Positions 55,111 to 63,271 of a stretch of 64,000 nucleotides of DNA are shown piece by piece. Location of the stretch: contig DVED01000105.1 of the NCBI GenBank assembly GCA_015295945.1, positions 1-64,000 of the forward strand. The letters are read 5' to 3'. The notes beneath the pieces were generated by a model, which saw only the letters and a program-made list of their open reading frames with translations, was not told the DNA's origin and made no database searches. Position 1 is the stretch's first letter, and the number at the start of each line of letters is the position of its first letter. The position numbers were made by a program, and so were the translations under genes. Origin of the DNA: Oscillatoriales cyanobacterium M59_W2019_021 (GTDB taxonomy: Bacteria > Cyanobacteriota > Cyanobacteriia > Cyanobacteriales > Geitlerinemataceae).

Positions 55111-55250
55111 CCTTCCCCCGGCTTCCCCGGCTCCCCCTGCCTCCCCGGCTCCCCCGGCTTCCCCGGCTCGTATCCACCGGAATCTAAAAAACATTCCCTT
55201 GTAAGCTGCTCCCCCCGCCTCCCCGGCTCCCCCGGCTTTCCCCGCTCTCT
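55111..55250. repeat. CTCCCCCGGCTTCCCCGGCT low-complexity decamer array, two tracts
   Basis: 55111-55170 and 55207-55250 built from CCCCGGCTTC/CTCC units. Confidence 0.75.
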
Positions 55251-55275
55251 ATTCTGAACTTCTTTGATTGACTCC

Positions 55276-56847
55276 ATGCAACCGATCCGCCATCCCCGAA
55301 TTAGCGTTCCCACTTCAAATCCCGACGATCCGGCTTATGTCGTGCGATCGGGGACGGGATTCGATGGGGTGGTGGCGATCGCTCGAGGCGGTACGATCCA
55401 AGCCACGGGGGCATTGCTGTATTCCGGTCGTCATATCCTCACTGCCGCCCGTGCCTTCAATCCTAACGTCCTGACCCCTAGTTTGAATCGCAACCTCAAT
55501 GAGGAGCAAATTCCCCTCGATTTAAACCCCAACGAAGCCGAGTATACGGTGATTTTCGATCTGCCGAGCGGTCGCATTTCCCTTCCCGTTTCCCAAATCT
55601 TCATTCATCCGGAATGGGATGCCGATCGGAGAAACTTTAATAACGATATCGCCGTTATCGAACTGCCGCAATTCGCGCCAGAAACTGCCGATCGCTATCA
55701 AATTTATACCAACGGCGACGAAATTCCTCCCAGTACGACGGAGGATACCAATAATGAGGATACTAACAGCAACGACGACACTCCCCGAACGAAGATCTTT
55801 ACGCGCGTGGGTTACGGTCAAAAAGGGACGGGGAATACTGGAGAACTGGGGTTCGATCCCAATCCCGTCAAACGGAAAGGCTTGAATCGCTACGATGCTT
55901 TTGGGGAAATCTTTAACAATAACCCCTTTTTCGACATCCTGGAAGGAACGCAACTGGTCTCGGATTTCGATAATGGGTTGCCGGACAACGATGCGTTTGC
56001 CGTGGGGTTGCGGATTGTCGATCGAGGGTTGGGACTCCAAGAAGTCGGGGCAACTCGCCAAGATATCGGCAGTCCTTCGTTTCTCGACGGCAAGATTGCG
56101 GGTGTGTTCTCCTATAACTTCAGTGCGGCACGTCCGGGGGTGGATGTGACCGGGGTTGCCGATGGCAGTTTCGGCGAATTTTTTGCCGATACCCGTGCGG
56201 TGGTGTACGGCGGATATATCAATCAAATTATTGCCAATGCCAACAGCGGGGACGATCGCATTCCCGGACACAATCGCGATGATTTCTTGACCGGAAATCA
56301 GGGAAACGACGCGATCGACGGTTTAGCTGGAAATGACGTACTATTTGGGGGCAGAGATAACGATACGCTGTCGGGGGGCGATGGCAACGATTCCCTGTTA
56401 GGAAATCGGGGGAATGACGGTCTGAACGGCGATCGCGGCGATGACGTGTTGTTTGGCGGTCAGGATGACGATATTCTGACCGGAGGGGACGGCAACGATC
56501 GCCTCAGCGGAGATTTCGGACGCGATGTCCTCATCGGTGGTTTCGGTGGCGATGAGTTTATTCTGCGAACTAGTACGGCAGTTTTCGATCCCAGTCAAGC
56601 GGATGTTATCGCCGATTTTACGGTTGCCGAAGACTCGATCGCCCTCACCGCAGGAGTTCTCCCCGAAAATGTGCTGCTAATTCCGTCAACGGTGGCAGGG
56701 TTGGGTGGAACCCTCATCCAATTACCCCCTCAGCCCCCGGAAACGCCACCAGAACAGCTTTTACCGACGATTTTGGGTTTTGTCAGTAATGCCAGTCCGG
56801 CGGACGTGGCAGGGCGTTTGGTGGCGATCGCCGACGTACCTGCCTAA
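55276..56847 (+). CDS. RTX-repeat protein with trypsin-like domain (predicted pseudoprotease)
   Basis: HILTAARAF, FNNDIAVIEL, RQDIGSPSFLDGKIAGVFSY; repeats GGDGNDSLLGNRGNDGLNGDRGDDVLFGGQDDDILTGGDGNDRLSG. Confidence 0.85.
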   Translation: MQPIRHPRISVPTSNPDDPAYVVRSGTGFDGVVAIARGGTIQATGALLYSGRHILTAARAFNPNVLTPSLNRNLNEEQIPLDLNPNEAEYTVIFDLPSGRISLPVSQIFIHPEWDADRRNFNNDIAVIELPQFAPETADRYQIYTNGDEIPPSTTEDTNNEDTNSNDDTPRTKIFTRVGYGQKGTGNTGELGFDPNPVKRKGLNRYDAFGEIFNNNPFFDILEGTQLVSDFDNGLPDNDAFAVGLRIVDRGLGLQEVGATRQDIGSPSFLDGKIAGVFSYNFSAARPGVDVTGVADGSFGEFFADTRAVVYGGYINQIIANANSGDDRIPGHNRDDFLTGNQGNDAIDGLAGNDVLFGGRDNDTLSGGDGNDSLLGNRGNDGLNGDRGDDVLFGGQDDDILTGGDGNDRLSGDFGRDVLIGGFGGDEFILRTSTAVFDPSQADVIADFTVAEDSIALTAGVLPENVLLIPSTVAGLGGTLIQLPPQPPETPPEQLLPTILGFVSNASPADVAGRLVAIADVPA

Positions 56848-56892
56848 AATGCTTCAATTGATATAGCAGTTGCAATGTTGGCTAGGATTTGG

Positions 56893-56962
56893 GTAGGGGC
56901 GAAGCATTGGCTCGGGTACTCGGGTTTGCCAACTGATAACGTCTATACAAATGCTTCGCCCG
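56893..56962. repeat. MITE-like inverted-repeat element (GTAGGGGCGAAGC family)
   Basis: GTAGGGGCGAAGCATTGG...CAAATGCTTCGCCCG. Confidence 0.6.
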
Positions 56963-56967
56963 ATTTC

Positions 56968-59304
56968 CTAGACCGATGGTTTGGTATCCGTAGAGCTATC
57001 CGAATCGGATGACGGGGTTTCGCCACTCGGTTCGATCGGCGTCCCACTGGCACTTTCAACCCAGAAGGTCGCCGCTTGGGTGGCTTCGTGGGGTTCCTCG
57101 GTAAGGGTTTCGTCCGGGGGTTGGCGTTTGGGAGACAAAGCCGATAAGGCAGCCGCCCCTGCACCTGCTGCCATTGCCGCTCCACCCGCTAAAGCCGTAC
57201 CGCCGGATTCCGTGGCATTTTCTACTAAGTTAGAGGCGGATTCTTTAGCGTCTTGTACCATGTCCGAGGCTTTTTGCCAGAAACCGCCACCAGATTGGGT
57301 GGGGGGTTCTGTGGTGAGGGGTTCGATTTCCCCACTGACTTCTGGGGTCTCGTCAGTTGGCTTGCCCGAGAGAGTTGACCAGGCAGCCGCCCCTGCACCT
57401 GCTGCCATTGCCGCTCCGCCCGCTAAAGCCGCACCACCGGATTCCGTAGCATTGTCCACTAAGTTAGAGGCGGACTCTTTAGCGTCTTGTACCATGTCCG
57501 AGGCTTTTTGCCAAAGGCTCGAACCTGGCTGGGTTGGGGTTTCTGCGGTAGTGTCGGTGTTGAAAAATGCCGCCTGGGGTGTCGATTCGGTAATTTCTCG
57601 ATCAGATTCCGCTACGCCACCCCGCCAATCCGGAGACTCGGCTTGTAGGGCAGTAGGCAAACCCGGCGAGGGTTCCCAGTTACCGCTGGTATCTTCATCG
57701 ATGTTGGGGGTGGTAACTGGGGGTAAGTCTGTACGATCGTCAGAGTCACCGCGTCCGGCAAGGGCTGCACCGCCAGCTAAAGCCGCTCCGCCAGCCGCCG
57801 CAGCTATTGCGGCATCGCCGAGATCGAGTCCCGAGTTGCCGGCTGTCCCAATTTCACCCATCCCAATTTCACCAGCGGGAACGGTAGGAACGGTGGGGGT
57901 AGTATCGATCGACGCATCTGGAAGACTGACGTTGGTGTCGATTTCGGGTGTGGTGACGGCACCGATCGATCCGCTGGGTAACGTGGCATCCGGCGGTTCG
58001 ACGGCAATGGACCCCGGGGTTGCCGGATCGATCTCTCCAGAGGGAATCGTGCCGCCACCGATGGGGGGAGGGGTGTCGGGAAGATCGACGCTTCCGGCGG
58101 TGGTGTCCGATCGATCGCCTTTGTTGAGTAACCATCCTAGTCCGCCGAGTAAGGCAACTAGGGGCAGCAACCACCACAACCAAGGAGAACCCTTTGCTTC
58201 TCCCTCAGTAGCGGTTGCCGCACCGTCTGGGGTTTCGGAAATCGGGGAGATCGACTCGGAATTTTGAGTGGCGGCTTCGCCAGTTTTGGCTTCGCCAGAT
58301 TTTTCCGGGAGTGGAGTGGCGGTTTCTCCCGTCTTTTCCTCACCGGGTTTTTCCGGGAGTGGAGTGGCGGTTTCTCCGGCTTTGTCTGCGGCGGCAGCGG
58401 CAGCGGCAACCGCCGCTGGTGACATTTTTTTCGCTTCTTCGATCGCTGCTTGGTTATCGGGTGCGGTAGCAAATCCTAGGAAGGCTTGAGCCGCCTCGCT
58501 GGGGGTCTCTTTGTAAACGTAGGCGAGGGGTTGGGAGAAGGGATAGCGGGGATCGTCAGGTTGGGTTTTGTGCATCGAGACAATTTTCACGTCGTCGCGA
58601 TCGATGACCTGACTGACGAGAGCGTATCCGATACCATCTTTCCCCAAAGCTTTCACCATGGCATCGACACGATCTTCGGAGAGTTGCTCGGCATTGCTTC
58701 CCGTGGCAAATTCTGCTTCTCGGAACACGGGGTAGTTGGGGAACGATCTCCGGGTGTCGCTGGTTTCGGGGCGATCGACCAGGCGAATGGGACCCGCCTC
58801 TCCGCCCACTTCCGACCAATCGGTAATTTCGCCCCGGAAAATTTTAGCAAACTGGCGAATGGTCAGGTTTTCGGAGAAGGGGTTGTCTTTGCCGACGACG
58901 ATCGCGATTTTTTGGCGGGTGACAGGAACTTCGACGAATCCTCGATCGAGTTCTTCCTGAGTTAGAGGTCGTCCTACGGCAGCGAGATCGACTTTCCCCT
59001 CGTCGAGGGCTTGCAATCCGGCATCCGTACCGCCTTCGACGATTTCCACTTTGCCGTTGGGGAACTGTTCCTGGAATCGCTGCCGCAAGATGCGATCGAT
59101 CGCTGCCATGCTGTCCGATCCGCTCAGCCGCACCGTGGTTCCTTGGGGAACTTCCGTCGGCATGGGGAAGGATTCTGAGGAAGTCGAAGCTTGGGCGAGG
59201 GTGGTTTGGGCGATGGCGGCTTCTAGCCATGACGGGGAAACCGAGGCTAGGGCTACCAATAGCGCCAGCGTCGCTTTAGCCGTCTTCTTGTTCTGCTTTC
59301 TCAT
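56968..59304 (-). CDS. PstS-like substrate-binding domain + TM helix + duplicated amphipathic/Gly-Ala-rich C-terminal modules
   Basis: GTTVRLSGSDSMAAIDRIL...DLAAVGRPLTQEE...FRGEITDWSEVGGEAGPIRLVDRPETSDTRRSF; SPWLWWLLPLVALLGGLGWLL; duplicated WQKASDMVQDAKESASNLV. Confidence 0.88.
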   Translation of the reverse strand: MRKQNKKTAKATLALLVALASVSPSWLEAAIAQTTLAQASTSSESFPMPTEVPQGTTVRLSGSDSMAAIDRILRQRFQEQFPNGKVEIVEGGTDAGLQALDEGKVDLAAVGRPLTQEELDRGFVEVPVTRQKIAIVVGKDNPFSENLTIRQFAKIFRGEITDWSEVGGEAGPIRLVDRPETSDTRRSFPNYPVFREAEFATGSNAEQLSEDRVDAMVKALGKDGIGYALVSQVIDRDDVKIVSMHKTQPDDPRYPFSQPLAYVYKETPSEAAQAFLGFATAPDNQAAIEEAKKMSPAAVAAAAAAADKAGETATPLPEKPGEEKTGETATPLPEKSGEAKTGEAATQNSESISPISETPDGAATATEGEAKGSPWLWWLLPLVALLGGLGWLLNKGDRSDTTAGSVDLPDTPPPIGGGTIPSGEIDPATPGSIAVEPPDATLPSGSIGAVTTPEIDTNVSLPDASIDTTPTVPTVPAGEIGMGEIGTAGNSGLDLGDAAIAAAAGGAALAGGAALAGRGDSDDRTDLPPVTTPNIDEDTSGNWEPSPGLPTALQAESPDWRGGVAESDREITESTPQAAFFNTDTTAETPTQPGSSLWQKASDMVQDAKESASNLVDNATESGGAALAGGAAMAAGAGAAAWSTLSGKPTDETPEVSGEIEPLTTEPPTQSGGGFWQKASDMVQDAKESASNLVENATESGGTALAGGAAMAAGAGAAALSALSPKRQPPDETLTEEPHEATQAATFWVESASGTPIEPSGETPSSDSDSSTDTKPSV
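57145..57540 (-). repeat. near-identical intragenic tandem duplication
   Basis: 57145-57303 and 57379-57540 nearly identical over most of their length (gcagccgcccctgcacctgctgccattgccgctcc...gtcttgtaccatgtccgaggctttttgcca). Confidence 0.9.
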
Positions 59305-59516
59305 AACGGTTAAAAAACTGCAAATGTAAATTTGTTTTAAGTTTAAAGACTAACCAATTTTCGCAATTATATAGCAATCGTCAAGAGGGTGAGAACGAAG
59401 GGCGATCGGGGGTTGGGTTGCGGAGTCAGGGTTTTGGGTTTGGGATCTGAGTTTTTGAAGATCGCGAAGTTTTAAGATTCGATCGCATCTTCGCTTATCC
59501 CGCTTCCCCTATCCGG

Positions 59517-62291
59517 TTACTTCCAATTTCCCACTAAAACAAATGCAGACCAATAGTAAGGATGTTGCCATTGTGGGTTTTCCGAATTGCGTAGCAAACT
59601 CAGTTGAGCTTCGCGAAATGCTTGAACCTTAGTCTTCTTGGATTGGGCAAGTTCTTGATAGAATTGTGACATTAAAACTGAGGTTGCTTTGTCGTCAACT
59701 AACCACAGAGATGCCACAGTGCTGCGTGCGCCTGCACGGATGGCTGCACCCGCTAAGCCTAATGTTGCGCGATCGTCCCCAACGGCGGTTTTACAGGCAC
59801 TTAGCACGAGCAAATCGATAGGAACTCGCCGCCCTTCTTCGCGAGATTGTAATATGGTTGTCAGTTGATCGATATTAATCTCTCCATCTGAAGCTAGCAC
59901 AAATGTTTGTTCGCGATTGGAGCTAAATTCTCCATGAGTAGCTAGGTGAACCACTGACCAAGGTGTAGTATTAATATCGATCGGGAAACTTTTACGGGTA
60001 AAGTCAGCATTTAAACGAACGATTCCGCCAACTTGTTGATTGATATTGTTCAGTTCATCAGGAACATTTTGAAGCGCAGAAAAGTTACCAACAGATTCAC
60101 TGACTCCTGCGGCTAAAGTTGCTAGCTGTGCGGGGGCTAAAGGGTTAGCTTCCAAAAGTTGCAATCCTGGAGTTAAGGCGACGGCATATTTCTCAATTAA
60201 ATACTCATCTCCATCGTAAAGCATTGACATGGGAATACTTCGCAATGCTCCATCTAAAACAAATACTACAGTTTTCGTTTGATGGGTCGCTAAATCGGCT
60301 TCAAAGGGTCGAATGAGCCAATCATAAAGTTGCTGAGAGAGTGAGAGAGTTTCTTCTAGGCTAGTTCGACGTTTATCTATGTCTGTATCGGGGACAATCT
60401 CAATCGCACTACGAGTGGGAACTTCTCCAGAAATTGAAGGGCGTAAATTATTGACAACGGATTCAATATTATTATTCTCTACACTAGGACTATAGTGCCG
60501 GAGAATGGGTTCAGGTTTAGAGTCTTGTGAATCTTTGTTAGGAAACGAAGCAATAACTTCTAATTGTTGTTTGTCTTTAATAAAAATTGCATAAATAACT
60601 GCAGCATTGGGATCGATCTCGTCGATGTTTTTTTCTTCTGCCTCAATACAAGCCTCTCGGAAAAAGTTATCTAATTCTGCCAGTTGCAAAGCTTCGATCG
60701 TCTGTCGAGCTAGTTCTAAATTTTCTGGACTGGGAGATCCCGATTCAGTTGTGAGGAGTAATTCCACCAATTCACGGTAAATCGGTTCGACATTTTCTCG
60801 GAAGGAAAACTGTAAATCGGGTGTTGTTGCGGCTAAGTCGCTGCGAATTGTTGATAAAGTTTTTACAGAACTGTCATACGCAGCGATCGCTGCTTTCTTT
60901 TTATCTAGTTGTTCTAAAACTCGTCCCAATTGCCACTGCCATTGATAGGCAATATCCCCCGATTGAATAGATTGGGAAATTAACAGTGCATTTTCAGTTG
61001 TTTTTTGTGCGTCTTCTAACTGATTTTTTTGTTCGTAGAGCGTTCCTAAAGTTCCTAAAGCGAAAGATTCGGCACGACTATCTTCGAGTTGTTTGGCTTG
61101 TTGGACGGCAGTTCGCAAGAGTTCGGCAGCTTGGGTATCAAATGCTCCGGTTATGTTGTTTTCGGCTAAGTCATCCCGTTTTTGCCATAATTCTAGAGCT
61201 TGTTTTGCCAAATTAACTCGTGCGAAAACGGATTGACGACTGGGGGGCAAGCCTTCAATTTGAGTAGAAACTGTATCCCAAACTTCTTCCATTTGAGACC
61301 ATTGTTGTTTGGAAACCAAAAGGCTGAGAAGGTTGAGGTTTGCTTGAATTTTGGTGGTTTGGGAAGCTTCGGGAACTGCTGCAGCTTTTTTGTACCGCTC
61401 GATCGCCCGATTGATCGCATCATTAAATTTTTCAATATCGTCTACTTCGTTGGCATTTTGCGCTAAAGATTGATAGCTGTTTCCTAATGTTAAATAGGCA
61501 TCGGCTTCGATTTGTGGTAAATTCAAACTCTGAGCAATTTCTAAACTTTTTTCTAAAATTAAGATGGCTCCAGAATTTTCGATGAATGGCTCTTCTTCTT
61601 CTGCTTTTTTCGATTCTTCCGCTTCTGCCTTCACCATTTTTTCCAATTGTCCCGAGGCACGCAAAGTATTGCCTAAACTCAGCAATGCTTTGGCAGTTAG
61701 TGGCGAATCTGGCTGTTTTTCTATAATGGCAATGACTTCCCGGAGACGATCGAGTGCAGTTCGATACAAACCCATGGATTGTAACGCTTCGGCTTGGTTA
61801 ATTCGACTGGCGATCGCTCCCGTTTCATCATTAGCTTTTTCGTAGATATTGGTGGCTTCTTCCCAAGTTTCTAAGGCAACTTCAGGTTGTCCGGTAGCTA
61901 AAAATAATTGACCGCGAATGTGTAGGGTTTGCGCGAGAATATCTGGCGCGTTAATGTGGCTCGATCGTAATAAATTTGTGCTGGCATCGATCGCCTCTTT
62001 TGCTGCCTCCCATTGTCCTAACTTTTGATAAGATAGAGATAGATTGCTCAGGGCGATCGCTTGATTTTGTAAATCTTCTTTGGCGGCAAACTCATCGGCA
62101 GCTTGTTGCAATAATTTAGCCGCTTCGGCAAATTGACCCGCTTCGTATCGCTGTCGGCTTTGTTGAATTAAGGGTGACGATGCCAGAAAAATTTCGGAGT
62201 GTAAGGAAGTGTCGGCAGAAAGGACGATCGAAGGGGCGATCGCCAAGACCGAACTGAGTCCCAATCTCAGGCAAAAATGAGAGAGTTTCAC
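59517..62291 (-). CDS. TPR repeat and CHAT domain (caspase-like) protein
   Basis: Signal-like N-term, TPR repeats, CHAT catalytic His VVHLATHGEF and Cys LLVLSACKTAVGD; GTG start. Confidence 0.95.
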   Translation of the reverse strand: MKLSHFCLRLGLSSVLAIAPSIVLSADTSLHSEIFLASSPLIQQSRQRYEAGQFAEAAKLLQQAADEFAAKEDLQNQAIALSNLSLSYQKLGQWEAAKEAIDASTNLLRSSHINAPDILAQTLHIRGQLFLATGQPEVALETWEEATNIYEKANDETGAIASRINQAEALQSMGLYRTALDRLREVIAIIEKQPDSPLTAKALLSLGNTLRASGQLEKMVKAEAEESKKAEEEEPFIENSGAILILEKSLEIAQSLNLPQIEADAYLTLGNSYQSLAQNANEVDDIEKFNDAINRAIERYKKAAAVPEASQTTKIQANLNLLSLLVSKQQWSQMEEVWDTVSTQIEGLPPSRQSVFARVNLAKQALELWQKRDDLAENNITGAFDTQAAELLRTAVQQAKQLEDSRAESFALGTLGTLYEQKNQLEDAQKTTENALLISQSIQSGDIAYQWQWQLGRVLEQLDKKKAAIAAYDSSVKTLSTIRSDLAATTPDLQFSFRENVEPIYRELVELLLTTESGSPSPENLELARQTIEALQLAELDNFFREACIEAEEKNIDEIDPNAAVIYAIFIKDKQQLEVIASFPNKDSQDSKPEPILRHYSPSVENNNIESVVNNLRPSISGEVPTRSAIEIVPDTDIDKRRTSLEETLSLSQQLYDWLIRPFEADLATHQTKTVVFVLDGALRSIPMSMLYDGDEYLIEKYAVALTPGLQLLEANPLAPAQLATLAAGVSESVGNFSALQNVPDELNNINQQVGGIVRLNADFTRKSFPIDINTTPWSVVHLATHGEFSSNREQTFVLASDGEINIDQLTTILQSREEGRRVPIDLLVLSACKTAVGDDRATLGLAGAAIRAGARSTVASLWLVDDKATSVLMSQFYQELAQSKKTKVQAFREAQLSLLRNSENPQWQHPYYWSAFVLVGNWK

Positions 62292-63271
62292 GATTCTTCC
62301 TCCTCAGAATTTAAACGTTGATGAAGCTCGTCGAGAGTTTCCAGTTCCGGTAGTTCGGTCAGAATCTCTTGTAAAAGTTCGACGTTTTGAATTTCGGAAA
62401 ATTCTTCGGCAAAATATTCCGATCCTGCCGTACCGAATTTGAAGCGGAGAAAGAGTTTGATCGCCATTAACAAGGTTTCTAACCGACCTTCTACCAGACC
62501 CTCCTCGCGACCTTCTTCTAAGGCAATTCGTTCGATCGTCGTTAAATATGGCATTCGTCTCGCTTCCTCCTCTTGAATGATTTCCTGCCAAAATTCTCGT
62601 TCTAATTCTGCGGGTAAGGTCATCATCCAGTCGATAAATCGGAAGAGGTTGATGACATCTTGCCGTTGGTATCCTTTTTCGTATAGCCTGCGGGTTAGTG
62701 CCAGTTTCCACGCTTTTCGAGCCGATCGATCGCGGGTGGTTTCCTTGGCTGTGAGATGCGCCATTACCACCGTGGCAAAGGGGTTGAAACTGTCGTCTAA
62801 AACCGACCATTGCGGTTGGTAATCGAGTAATTTAACGATCGGGAATTGGAAGCGAATTTGACAGCCAAATAACTCATAGCCAAATTCATCCGGTCGCCAA
62901 TTGGGGCGATCGTCCCCCAAAACTGCTAAACTGGCAATTCGACGCTGGTAGCGATCGTAAATGCGATAGTGGTAGACAAACATCCGTTCGGCAAAATCAT
63001 CTTCCTCCTGACTCTGAACTTCGATGTGGACAAGTACCCAAACCTCCTCACCATCTATCAAATAAATTCTAACCAGACGATCGACCAAACGCCGCCCTAA
63101 TTCCGCATCTCGAACAATTTGTTGCAATTCGCGATCCAAAAATTCATAACCGCAACTCCAATCGATTTGTTCGTTGGCGTCGGGAAAGAAAAAGGCGATG
63201 AAGTCGGGGAAATACTGTTCGATCGCATCTTTCCACGGCGTATCGTACTCGGTAGACGGCGGGTTACTCAT
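62288..63271 (-). CDS. Rpn-family PD-(D/E)XK nuclease/putative transposase-like protein
   Basis: DFIAFFFPDANEQIDWSCGYEFLDRELQQI...VHIEVQSQEEDDFAERMFVYHYRIYDRY; C-terminal EEGREEGLVEGRLETLL. Confidence 0.9.
   Translation of the reverse strand: MSNPPSTEYDTPWKDAIEQYFPDFIAFFFPDANEQIDWSCGYEFLDRELQQIVRDAELGRRLVDRLVRIYLIDGEEVWVLVHIEVQSQEEDDFAERMFVYHYRIYDRYQRRIASLAVLGDDRPNWRPDEFGYELFGCQIRFQFPIVKLLDYQPQWSVLDDSFNPFATVVMAHLTAKETTRDRSARKAWKLALTRRLYEKGYQRQDVINLFRFIDWMMTLPAELEREFWQEIIQEEEARRMPYLTTIERIALEEGREEGLVEGRLETLLMAIKLFLRFKFGTAGSEYFAEEFSEIQNVELLQEILTELPELETLDELHQRLNSEEEES

Noticed and set aside
56981-58267. 428-aa + strand ORF opposite the PstS-like gene
   Set aside because: Ala/Ser/Pro-rich antisense shadow; the minus strand has signal peptide and PstS motifs
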